Assembly: GCA_023262945.1 (NCBI GenBank)
Contig: JALQXY010000041.1
Span: forward strand, 1-17,036
From: Rickettsiales bacterium
Lineage (GTDB): Bacteria > Pseudomonadota > Alphaproteobacteria > Rickettsiales > UBA1997
DNA: 17,036 nucleotides
Reading direction: 5' to 3'
Shown here: piece after piece, positions 1 through 6,130 of the stretch
Layout of the letters: every line of letters begins with the position of its first letter
Position numbering within the stretch: the first letter of the stretch is position 1
Made by a program: the position numbers and the translations under genes
The notes under the pieces: generated by a model
What the model was told of the DNA's origin: nothing
Database searches by the model: none
Seen by the model: only the letters and a program-made list of their open reading frames with translations

Positions 1-33
1 TTATCTTTTTGGTTAAAAATTGCAAAAAGCCTT

Positions 34-55
34 AAGCCCTATACCTATAGGACTT
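34..55 (-). terminator. weak hairpin downstream of bioB, possible terminator
   Basis: A short inverted repeat (AAG then CCTAT, pairing with ATAGG then CTT, one C/A mismatch between the two blocks) lies about 45 bases past the bioB stop on the minus strand. It is followed on that strand by a short T-run (cttttt). The stem is short and AT-rich, so it may not act as a terminator. The first 99 bases hold no convincing gene: the minus-strand frames stop quickly. Confidence 0.25.
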
Positions 56-99
56 GCATTTTTTACAATTTTTATCTCAAAAATATTTTGTCATATTGT

Positions 100-1104
100 T
101 TATTTTTGGATGGTATTTGGTATAATTCCAAGTTTATTAAATAATTTTTGATCTTTTTGTGATTCTGGATTTTTAGCTGTTAATAATTTTTCACCATAAA
201 AAACTGAATTAGCCCCCGCCAAAAAACATAGAGCTTGAGTTTGCTCATTCATTTCTTCACGACCTGCCGATAGACGAATAGTTGATTTTGGCATCATTAT
301 TCTTGCAACCGCAATGGTTCTAATAAAATCAAATTGATCCAATTCTTTGACATTCTCAAGTGGAGTACCTTTGATTTTAACCAACATATTTATTGGCACC
401 GATTCTGGATGCTTTGGCAAGTTAGCTAAAACTATCAACATTTTGGCACGATCCTGCAAAGATTCACCCATGCCTACTATTCCTCCTGAACATACATTTA
501 AACCAGAATCACGAACATTTTTTAGGGTATCTAGACGATCTTGAAAGTTTCTTGTTGATATAATTTCTGAGTAAAATTCTTCAGATGAATCAATATTGTG
601 ATTATAATAATCAAGACCAGCTTCTTTAAGTTTTTCGCTTTGCTTTTTTGTTAGCATGCCTAATGTCATGCAAGTTTGTAAGCCAGTTTTTTGCACTTCT
701 TTAATCACTTCACAAATCATATCAACATCACGATCATGAAGATTACGCCATGCAGCACCCATGCAAAATCTTGATGCACCACTTTCTTTAGCTTCATTCG
801 CAGCTTTGAGAATTTTTTCTATAGCCATCAAAGATTCTTTTTCAAGACCAGTATTATAATGAGCCGATTGCGGGCAATATTTACAATTCTCTGGACAAGA
901 GCCAGTTTTAATACTTAATAAAGTACTAATTTGAATTTTATTTGGATCATGATAATTGCGATGAATATCCGCTGCTTTAAAAATTAAATCATTAAAAGGC
1001 AATAAAAATAATTCCTCAACCTCTTGAATTTGCCAATCATGACGACAGTCAAAATTAAGATGATTATGTAAAACTTGATCAATATTTTGCTCAGTATTTT
1101 TCAT
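100..1104 (-). CDS. bioB: biotin synthase
   Basis: BioB is the radical-SAM enzyme that inserts sulfur into dethiobiotin, the last step of biotin synthesis. In the 334-residue product the CxxxCxxC motif (C70, C74, C77, in SCPENCKYCPQS) binds the [4Fe-4S] cluster. C114 (FCMGAAWR), C145 (TCMTLGM), C205 (NVCSGGIVGMGE) and R277 (IRLSAGR) match the ligands of the [2Fe-2S] cluster known from E. coli BioB, so the enzyme looks intact. A longer frame reaches back to 1152, but I place the start at the ATG at 1104 because GGAG sits 8 bases before it and the length then matches the family. This start overlaps the 3' end of the upstream methyltransferase gene by 14 bases, so translation is probably coupled. 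No other biotin gene is in the window. Confidence 0.96.
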   Translation of the reverse strand: MKNTEQNIDQVLHNHLNFDCRHDWQIQEVEELFLLPFNDLIFKAADIHRNYHDPNKIQISTLLSIKTGSCPENCKYCPQSAHYNTGLEKESLMAIEKILKAANEAKESGASRFCMGAAWRNLHDRDVDMICEVIKEVQKTGLQTCMTLGMLTKKQSEKLKEAGLDYYNHNIDSSEEFYSEIISTRNFQDRLDTLKNVRDSGLNVCSGGIVGMGESLQDRAKMLIVLANLPKHPESVPINMLVKIKGTPLENVKELDQFDFIRTIAVARIMMPKSTIRLSAGREEMNEQTQALCFLAGANSVFYGEKLLTAKNPESQKDQKLFNKLGIIPNTIQK

Positions 1105-2161
1105 TTTTTTCACTCCAAACAATATGAACTTTGAATAATTCTCCCATCTCATCCAAATTAATCAAGCGATTAATTGATTTTTGTAAATTTTCTTTATTAA
1201 CGATATTGAGCTTCATAAGCTGCTCCACTCTAGTTAAGATACCAAGACTAAGTAGAAATTCTCTTTGCGTAACCAGAGAGCTTTGTAAATTATAAGATTT
1301 TGCAATTTTATCGAGCAAAAAAAAATCAACATGGGCAGTAATATCACATTTTTTATCTAAAGTTAATATATCAACAAAATTTATTTTCTGATGATTGCTA
1401 ATCACCTGCAAACTATTAGCAAATTCTCTAGCAAAATATCCGTAGTCTATATTTATTACTATTCCATTATATTGATCTAATGCCTTAAATAATTGAATCG
1501 CAAAATTACAAGAAGACTCACTAAATTCAAATAATGATGAAATTGGCGCCTTTTGCGAAACTTCTAAACCTATATTATTTTCTATAAAATTATGTATCTT
1601 TGGATCAAAATTTGCCAATCTAAAAGCAATATTATTATCATCAATATCTATCAATCTCTGGCACCAGCCAATATCAGTTTTAACATATTGATCAATAGCA
1701 AAGCAATCGAAAAATTCATTCGAAAGAAACAATATTTCAGAATTATTATCCTTATATTGCAAAAATTCTTGCAGGGTTTGACACCAAGTAATATCAAATT
1801 TTTTTAGCTTACTTTGTTGTTCCTGCTTTAGAATTTCATTTATTTCTATGATAAAGAATTTTGTTTTTTGTAAGAAATTTTGCGCTAAATCAATATTTTT
1901 TGCCGCTAATTTGTGAATTGTACTTAATATATCATTAAACAAACTACCCTTTCCTGCCCCAGCCTCTACAAAAGCTATTTTATTTTTATCAGAAGTAATT
2001 TGAATAATATAAAGAGCGATTAACTCACCAAAAATTGAACTAATCTCTGGAGCGGTTATAAAATCAGCATTATTGCCGATAGGATTGCTTTTTCTATAGT
2101 AACCAGATGTTTGATTAAAAAGATAATCATTGATAAAATTTGATAAAATTTGTGATTTCAC
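1091..2161 (-). CDS. SAM-dependent methyltransferase, MidA/NDUFAF7 family (COG1565)
   Basis: The 356-residue protein belongs to the family of mitochondrial NDUFAF7/MidA, which methylates an arginine of the complex I subunit NDUFS2. The role of bacterial members is not settled. Visible family motifs are GYYRKSNPIG near residue 20, DFITAPEISSIFGELIA at 33-49, the SAM-binding loop FVEAGAGKGSLFNDIL at 64-79, IEINEILKQEQ, and LSNEFFDCFAIDQYV near residue 150. The start is a GTG: an in-frame stop lies four codons upstream and no ATG fits. The N-terminus before GYY is therefore some 10-15 residues shorter than in many relatives. The gene starts 12 bases after hisH and its end overlaps bioB, so it is in the middle of an operon. 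Complex I assembly is the natural guess for its job. Confidence 0.9.
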   Translation of the reverse strand: MKSQILSNFINDYLFNQTSGYYRKSNPIGNNADFITAPEISSIFGELIALYIIQITSDKNKIAFVEAGAGKGSLFNDILSTIHKLAAKNIDLAQNFLQKTKFFIIEINEILKQEQQSKLKKFDITWCQTLQEFLQYKDNNSEILFLSNEFFDCFAIDQYVKTDIGWCQRLIDIDDNNIAFRLANFDPKIHNFIENNIGLEVSQKAPISSLFEFSESSCNFAIQLFKALDQYNGIVINIDYGYFAREFANSLQVISNHQKINFVDILTLDKKCDITAHVDFFLLDKIAKSYNLQSSLVTQREFLLSLGILTRVEQLMKLNIVNKENLQKSINRLINLDEMGELFKVHIVWSEKNEKY

Positions 2162-2173
2162 AAATAATGCAAT

Positions 2174-2794
2174 TTATTGTTGTATAAAATTTTTTAATAT
2201 TTGCAAACCGCAAGGACCGCTTTTTTCAGGATGAAATTGGATACCAAAAATATTATCACGATTAATAATTGCTGGAATTTTTATACCATAATCAACTTCA
2301 GCAATCACATTATTTTTATTCTTAGCGGCAAAATAATAGGAATTAGCAAAATAAAAATGATCGTTATTTTTAATATTATTAAGTAACGGTATATTGTTAT
2401 TAATTTTAATATTATTCCAACCCATATGTGGAATTTTTAAATTATTAGATGGAATTGGAAAAACTTCACCATCAATCAAATCAAGACCATTAAAAAAACC
2501 ATTTTCCAAGCCAATACTTGCCAATACTTGCATACCGACACAGATACCTAAAAAAGATTTTTTATTAATTAAAACTTGTTTTTTTATTTCATCAATGAGG
2601 CCATTTATCTTATTAAGGCCAAACATGCAATCAGCAAACGCGCCAACTCCAGGCAAAATTAATAAGTCGCTAGATCTAATATCAATTATATTATGAGAAA
2701 TTAATATTTTATTATTATTTTTAATAGAAGTAAGGGCATTAAAAACAGAAGCGACATTTCCCGAGTCATAATCAATGATAACTATCTTTTTCAT
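2174..2794 (-). CDS. hisH: imidazole glycerol phosphate synthase, glutamine amidotransferase subunit HisH
   Basis: HisH releases ammonia from glutamine and passes it to HisF, which makes imidazole glycerol phosphate and AICAR in histidine synthesis. The 206-residue length is normal. It shows the class I amidotransferase triad: nucleophile C85 in FLGICVGMQ, and H188 and E190 in IQFHPEKSG. The HisH signatures DYDSGNVASV at the N-terminus, LPGVGAF at 47-53 and PHMGWNNI are present. The preceding gene encodes a DUF2628 protein, a neighbour often found in alphaproteobacterial his operons, which supports true HisH. However hisF, hisA and hisB are not in the window, and the downstream genes are unrelated. 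A paralogue serving surface-sugar amination is a weaker alternative. Confidence 0.93.
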   Translation of the reverse strand: MKKIVIIDYDSGNVASVFNALTSIKNNNKILISHNIIDIRSSDLLILPGVGAFADCMFGLNKINGLIDEIKKQVLINKKSFLGICVGMQVLASIGLENGFFNGLDLIDGEVFPIPSNNLKIPHMGWNNIKINNNIPLLNNIKNNDHFYFANSYYFAAKNKNNVIAEVDYGIKIPAIINRDNIFGIQFHPEKSGPCGLQILKNFIQQ

Positions 2795-2814
2795 ATTATA
2801 AATTTAAGAAGAAT

Positions 2815-3297
2815 TTATAAATCACGATTTTTATAATTTATTTTTTTAAAAAAATTAATTATTTTATTAGTTAAATTACAATCCGATCTTGACTCAAGAA
2901 AGTTAGAAGAAAAACTTTCTTCGCTTTTAAAATAGCTATTCTTGTATTGATCTTTTAATACAAATAATAATTCTTCTTTATTGTCAGCTTTTACTAAATT
3001 TAGAAATTTATAATTATTAAGTTGCAACTTTAGACCATACCAATAATTAGCATTCAAAGCTACAATAAAAGAAAAGAAAATCTGAACCAGAAATTTATTA
3101 GCTTCTATAAAAAAAGGTGATGAAGCTATTATATAACAAAAAGCAGTAATAAATAACGCTTCACGCCACATTTTATGATAAAAAAACCACAATGGACCAA
3201 AAATAAATGCCAAAAAAGAAAATCCATCTTTAAGTAACAGCCAATCATCTATTTTGCCATTTTTGTCTTTCTTAATGTAGGAATTATAGATTTTCAT
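2815..3297 (-). CDS. DUF2628 domain membrane protein
   Basis: A 160-residue protein whose N-terminal two thirds match the DUF2628 pattern: FSFLAFIFGPLWFFYHKMWREAL at roughly residues 26-48 (amphipathic then hydrophobic), followed by a hydrophobic stretch at about 48-66 and another near 70-85. I expect two to three membrane segments and a polar, charged C-terminal tail of about 60 residues with no motif I recognise. It is the first gene of the minus-strand cluster, 20 bases before hisH. DUF2628 genes commonly sit beside hisH/hisA/hisF in alphaproteobacteria, but their function is unknown. The ATG at 3297 is the first start in frame and opens with MKIYNSYIKKD, matching relatives in length. Confidence 0.8.
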   Translation of the reverse strand: MKIYNSYIKKDKNGKIDDWLLLKDGFSFLAFIFGPLWFFYHKMWREALFITAFCYIIASSPFFIEANKFLVQIFFSFIVALNANYWYGLKLQLNNYKFLNLVKADNKEELLFVLKDQYKNSYFKSEESFSSNFLESRSDCNLTNKIINFFKKINYKNRDL

Positions 3298-3659
3298 GAA
3301 TTAAGATTCATTTTGATTAGAATCGATACAAAGCGATACTAACTAAATTTGTTGCAATCGATTAACTTTTCACTTCTTTTTATCAATCCTTACTCAAGAA
3401 GATAATTGCAAAATTGATTTACAATTAAAATAAAAATAATCTTAACAATTCAAAAATAAATAAATGTCGCTTATATTTATATTGAAAATTATATTAATCA
3501 AAGATTTGTCTTGAGTAAATTGAGTAAATATAAATACTGGAAACGATAAAGGAGATATTTGACTCTATCAAGAAATTATCAATAAACTGAGATTATTTAG
3601 ATTAAAATTTAGTGTAATAGTTATAAATACCAATTCCCATCTAAAAATATTACTTTTAA
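3298..3659. other. 362-base gap between rplT and the DUF2628 gene
   Basis: I see no coding frame or RNA gene here. It must hold the promoter of the minus-strand DUF2628-hisH-bioB cluster and the 3' end of the rplT transcript, but I could not pick a convincing -35/-10 pair or a GC-rich terminator. It does contain the motif TTGAGTAA in three copies: two in a 9-base tandem (3511-3519 and 3520-3528) and one inverted at 3390-3397. The longer inverted match is 10 bases, 3390-3399 against 3509-3518. Confidence 0.6.
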
Positions 3660-4022
3660 CTACTTAGTATCTAAAGATTTTTTCACTCTATCTATAATTT
3701 GATTAAAGATTTCAGGCTGCTGAACTGCTAAATCAGATAAAACTTTGCGATCAATGTCAATTTTAGCTAATTTTAGGCCAGCTATAAATCTTGAATAAAT
3801 TAACCCTTGTTCACGAACTGCAGCGTTGATTCTTTGAATCCACAATTTACGAAAATCTCTTTTTCTATTTTTGCGATCACGATAAGCGTATTGCAAAGCT
3901 TTTTCAACACGCTGTACAGCAATGCGAAAACAATTTTTGGCACGGCCTCGATAGCCTTTTGCCATTTTTAGAATTTTTTTGTGACGCGCTTTTTTTACAA
4001 CAGCTTTTCTAACTCTACTCAT
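3660..4022 (-). CDS. rplT: 50S ribosomal protein L20
   Basis: L20 is a primary 23S rRNA-binding protein needed for early assembly of the large subunit and, in many bacteria, a translational repressor of its own operon. The 120-residue product begins MSRVRKAVVKKARHKKILK and has the long basic N-terminal extension (KGYRGRAKNCFRIAVQRVEKA) and the globular C-terminal part (LWIQRINAAVREQGLIYSRF, then LSDLAVQQPEIF) of the family. Length is standard. It follows rpmI by 26 bases on the same strand. pheS, often next downstream, is absent; a long noncoding gap follows instead. Confidence 0.97.
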   Translation of the reverse strand: MSRVRKAVVKKARHKKILKMAKGYRGRAKNCFRIAVQRVEKALQYAYRDRKNRKRDFRKLWIQRINAAVREQGLIYSRFIAGLKLAKIDIDRKVLSDLAVQQPEIFNQIIDRVKKSLDTK

Positions 4023-4048
4023 ATTTAAAACTCAAAAAATTAATTTAA

Positions 4049-4252
4049 TTAGTTACTATAAGGCATTCTAAATCTAAGGATATTCTCAGCAAAACTTTTT
4101 TCCATAACTGAACTCTTGCGTAAATTTCTAATACGCTTTTGACTTTTACGGCCAAGATTGTGACGCTTACCAGCTTGCTTAAATTTGATTTTACCACTAG
4201 CAGTAACTTTAAATCTCTTTTTTGCACTACTATTTGTTTTTATTTTAGGCAT
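4049..4252 (-). CDS. rpmI: 50S ribosomal protein L35
   Basis: A 67-residue, lysine/arginine-rich protein starting MPKIKTNSSAKKRFKVTASG, with the family core GKRHNLGRKSQKRIRNLRK in the middle. I use the ATG at 4252 because L35 proteins begin MPK.KT; the longer frame back to 4312 adds 20 residues unlike any L35. No clear Shine-Dalgarno is visible. It is 26 bases upstream of rplT, forming the usual rpmI-rplT pair. infC, which often precedes the pair, is missing: the next gene upstream is a tRNA, so the pair probably has its own promoter in 4253-4392. Confidence 0.95.
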   Translation of the reverse strand: MPKIKTNSSAKKRFKVTASGKIKFKQAGKRHNLGRKSQKRIRNLRKSSVMEKSFAENILRFRMPYSN

Positions 4253-4392
4253 AACTACAGATAAACTAACAAAATATAGGTAAGTGGCAAACGCCTCTTT
4301 TTTTAAACCCATAAATTCATATACTATATACCATGATCAATTTAATATCAAAAAAAAGAAATATGTAAATTAATAATCAAAAGTATAAAGAG

Positions 4393-4468
4393 TGGTGGGA
4401 TTGGTAGGGATCGAACCTACGACCAAGACGTTATGAGCATCCTGCTCTAACCGCTGAGCTACAATCCC
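4393..4468 (-). tRNA. tRNA-Ile (CAT anticodon, lysidine type); CCA encoded
   Basis: Read on the minus strand, all arms fold. The acceptor GGGATTG pairs with CAATCCC, the D-arm is GCTC/GAGC, the anticodon stem GGATG pairs with CGTCT (two G-U pairs), and the T-arm is GTAGG/CCTAC with loop TTCGATC. Discriminator A is followed by an encoded CCA (4393-4395). The anticodon CAT is at 4433-4435. CAT can mean Met or Ile2. The segment GTTAGAGCAGG before the loop and CTTGGTCG after it resemble tRNA-Ile2 (anticodon C changed to lysidine by TilS) more than elongator tRNA-Met, and it is not initiator-like. Confidence 0.85.
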
Positions 4469-4581
4469 AAGGTAAGAAAAAATTTTAAAACAGCTATTTG
4501 ACTTTTGCAAGAAAAGATTTATCTATATTTTATCAATTACTTAAGATGAATTATTGCATTATAAAAAGTTATCCATACTTT

Positions 4582-4625
4582 ATGATATTTTAATCATTTA
4601 TTAATGATATTTTAATCATTTATTA
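4582..4625. repeat. perfect 22-base tandem duplication
   Basis: Two identical 22-base units abut, 4582-4603 and 4604-4625. Each contains ATGAT and ATCAT arms flanking a 6-base AT core, so each unit is itself a small inverted repeat. It lies between the two tRNA genes, about 50 bases before tRNA-Ser. It looks like a recent local duplication by slippage. A binding-site role is possible but nothing else supports it. Confidence 0.85.
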
Positions 4626-4639
4626 CAAATAAATTGATA

Positions 4640-4665
4640 AAATCGCTAACAAATAAAAGCGATTT
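4640..4665. repeat. 8-base inverted repeat ahead of tRNA-Ser
   Basis: AAATCGCT at 4640-4647 pairs perfectly with AGCGATTT at 4658-4665 around a 10-base AT loop. It ends 8 bases before the tRNA-Ser gene. It could be part of the tRNA promoter or leader, or a weak bidirectional hairpin. There is no T-run. Confidence 0.4.
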
Positions 4666-4673
4666 AATATTTA

Positions 4674-4763
4674 GGATGGGTGGCCGAGTGGTTTAAGGCA
4701 GCAGTCTTGAAAACTGCCGTGCGTTCACGCGTACCGTGAGTTCGAATCTCACCCCATCCGCCA
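4674..4763 (+). tRNA. tRNA-Ser (TGA anticodon), CCA encoded; putative island attachment site
   Basis: The acceptor GGATGGG (4674-4680) pairs with CCCATCC (4753-4759). The anticodon stem GCAGT/ACTGC encloses loop CTTGAAA with anticodon TGA at 4708-4710. A long variable arm follows, as in class II tRNAs, then the T-arm GTGAG/CTCAC with TTCGAAT. Discriminator G is at 4760 and CCA at 4761-4763. An integrase gene of the P4 type begins 167 bases downstream in the same direction, the classical layout of an island integrated at the 3' end of a tRNA gene. The matching second copy of the tRNA 3' end (attR) is not in the window. Confidence 0.96.
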
Positions 4764-4859
4764 TTTCTAGAAATTATTAAAATCCCACAAAATCCACTCC
4801 AGCCTTTCAAATCAAAACTTTTAGCAGTTTTTTAATCCGATAAAGTCCTAAGAAATCTA

Positions 4860-4889
4860 TTGACATACAAATCTTTTTTGGGGTAAAAA
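4860..4889 (+). promoter_or_regulatory. candidate sigma70 promoter of the integrase operon
   Basis: A consensus -35 box TTGACA (4860-4865) is followed after 18 bases by TAAAAA (4884-4889), a fair -10 box. Transcription would start about 35 bases before the integrase ATG at 4930 and would also serve the two nuclease genes behind it. The -10 overlaps the first of the repeated GGGGTAAA motifs, so integrase binding there could repress its own promoter (inference). Confidence 0.45.
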
Positions 4890-4928
4890 TTGGGGTAAAT
4901 TTCTAACTAAAAAAGTTATTACCCCCAA
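4878..4928. repeat. GGGGTAA motif cluster upstream of the integrase (possible arm-type sites)
   Basis: TTGGGGTAAA occurs at 4878-4887 and again at 4890-4899, and an inverted form, TTACCCCCAA, is at 4919-4928 just before the integrase ATG. Runs of four or five G are rare in this AT-rich sequence, so three copies in 51 bases stand out. P4-type integrases bind short repeated arm sites near att through their N-terminal domain. These copies are placed where such sites would be, but this is inference. Confidence 0.5.
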
Positions 4929-4929
4929 A

Positions 4930-6120
4930 ATGCCTTTAACTGATATTGTTGCCAAGAACGCTAAAGCTAAAGATAAGCAATATAAAATTTTTGATGAAAA
5001 AGGCTTATTTTTACTTATTAAGTCAAGCGGTGGTAAATATTGGCAAATGAAATATCGCTTTGCTGGTAAAGAAAAATTACTCTCTTTTGGCACTTATCCC
5101 GAAATATCTTTAAAAGAAGCTAGAGACAAAAGAGATTTGGCTCGCAAGCAAATTAAAGATAATATAGACCCTTCTCAAGAAAAGAAATTAGCCAAACTAA
5201 CGCAAGCCATAAATGCTGAAAATTCTTTTGAATCAATAGCTAGAGAGTGGCATTTAAAACAAGCAGAAATTTGGACAGAAAGATATTCTAATTCAGTTTT
5301 ACGAAATCTTGAAAAAGATATTTTGCCAATTATTGGTTTTCGCCCTATTAATCAAATAAGTCCGCCAGAATTATTGGTTGCTTTACGCAAAATTGAAGAG
5401 CGAGACGCCCTTGATATTGCCAAAAAAATGCGTCAATCTTGTGGTCAAATTTTTAGATATGCCATAGCTACTGGCAAGGCTCAAAGAGATATAACCGCAG
5501 ATTTACAAGGTGCTTTAAAGGTTAGAAAAAGAAAACATTTTAATAAATTTGAAGCAAAAGACCTGCCAGAATTTTTGCAAAAACTAGCCGTTTATGATAG
5601 CCAATTTAAAGGCGATTATCAAACTAAACTCGGCTTACAACTAACTCTTTTAACTTTTGTTAGAACCACAGAGCTAAGAGGTGCTAAATGGGACGAGATT
5701 GATTTTGACAAAAAAGAATGGCACATACCACCCCAAAGAATGAAAATGCGAGTTAAACATATCGTCCCACTATCAAGCCAAGCATTTTCAATATTTGAAG
5801 ATTTAAAAAAAATTAATGGCAACCGAGAGTTTGTTTTTCCCAATCGTCAAAATCCGAACAAATTTATTAGCGAAAACACCCTGCTTTACGCCATGTATCG
5901 CCTTGGCTATCATGGACAAGCCACAGTTCATGGTTTTAGATCAACCGCTTCAACAATTTTAAACGAGCATAACTTCCGCCCCGATATTATCGAAAGGCAA
6001 TTATCGCATGGCGAACGCAACAAGGTAAGAGCTAGCTACAACCACGCCCAATATTTAGAAGAAAGGCATAAAATGATGCAATGGTGGGGTGATTATTTAG
6101 ATAAAGTTGGGGGTAAATAA
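4930..6120 (+). CDS. P4-type tyrosine integrase (DUF4102 arm-binding domain)
   Basis: The 396-residue protein would integrate and excise the island at the adjacent tRNA-Ser gene. Domains in order: DUF4102 arm-DNA-binding domain (about 1-90, MPLTDIVAKNAKAKDK through SFGTYPEISLKEAR), SAM-like core-binding domain (about 98-195), and catalytic domain (about 205-390). The catalytic set is R250 (TTELR), H334 and R337 (HGFR), H360 (LSHGE) and nucleophile Y370 (SYNHAQYLEER), with the P4-family ending MMQWWGDYLDK. It looks intact. The ATG at 4930 is the first in-frame start after a stop at 4861. No good Shine-Dalgarno precedes it. Its stop codon TAA overlaps the ATG of the next gene by one base (TAATG), so the downstream cargo gene is translationally coupled to it, which is unusual for an integrase. 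Confidence 0.95.
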   Translation: MPLTDIVAKNAKAKDKQYKIFDEKGLFLLIKSSGGKYWQMKYRFAGKEKLLSFGTYPEISLKEARDKRDLARKQIKDNIDPSQEKKLAKLTQAINAENSFESIAREWHLKQAEIWTERYSNSVLRNLEKDILPIIGFRPINQISPPELLVALRKIEERDALDIAKKMRQSCGQIFRYAIATGKAQRDITADLQGALKVRKRKHFNKFEAKDLPEFLQKLAVYDSQFKGDYQTKLGLQLTLLTFVRTTELRGAKWDEIDFDKKEWHIPPQRMKMRVKHIVPLSSQAFSIFEDLKKINGNREFVFPNRQNPNKFISENTLLYAMYRLGYHGQATVHGFRSTASTILNEHNFRPDIIERQLSHGERNKVRASYNHAQYLEERHKMMQWWGDYLDKVGGK

Positions 6121-6130
6121 TGGGGGTAAA
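6108..6130 (+). repeat. tandem TGGGGGTAAA pair at the integrase/cargo gene junction
   Basis: TGGGGGTAAA occurs at 6108-6117 and 6121-6130, 13 bases apart, spanning the integrase stop and the start of the next gene. The same motif sits in three copies upstream of the integrase. The first copy is also placed like a ribosome binding site for the ATG at 6120, so it may serve coupling of translation, integrase binding, or both. Confidence 0.45.

Noticed and set aside
1..99. Possible partial gene at the left edge on the minus strand
   Set aside because: The ATG frame stops after five codons, and another open frame has no start and ends within the segment. Nothing recognisable is encoded.
1105..1152. 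Extended N-terminus of BioB from an ATG at 1152
   Set aside because: The added 16 residues lie in the methyltransferase coding region, and a GGAG site sits properly before the ATG at 1104, which also gives the usual family length.
4045..4227. 60-residue minus-strand frame over rpmI
   Set aside because: It is out of frame with L35, which is certain by sequence.
4253..4312. Extended start of L35 from 4312
   Set aside because: The extra 20 residues are hydrophobic and unlike L35, which begins MPKxKT at 4252.
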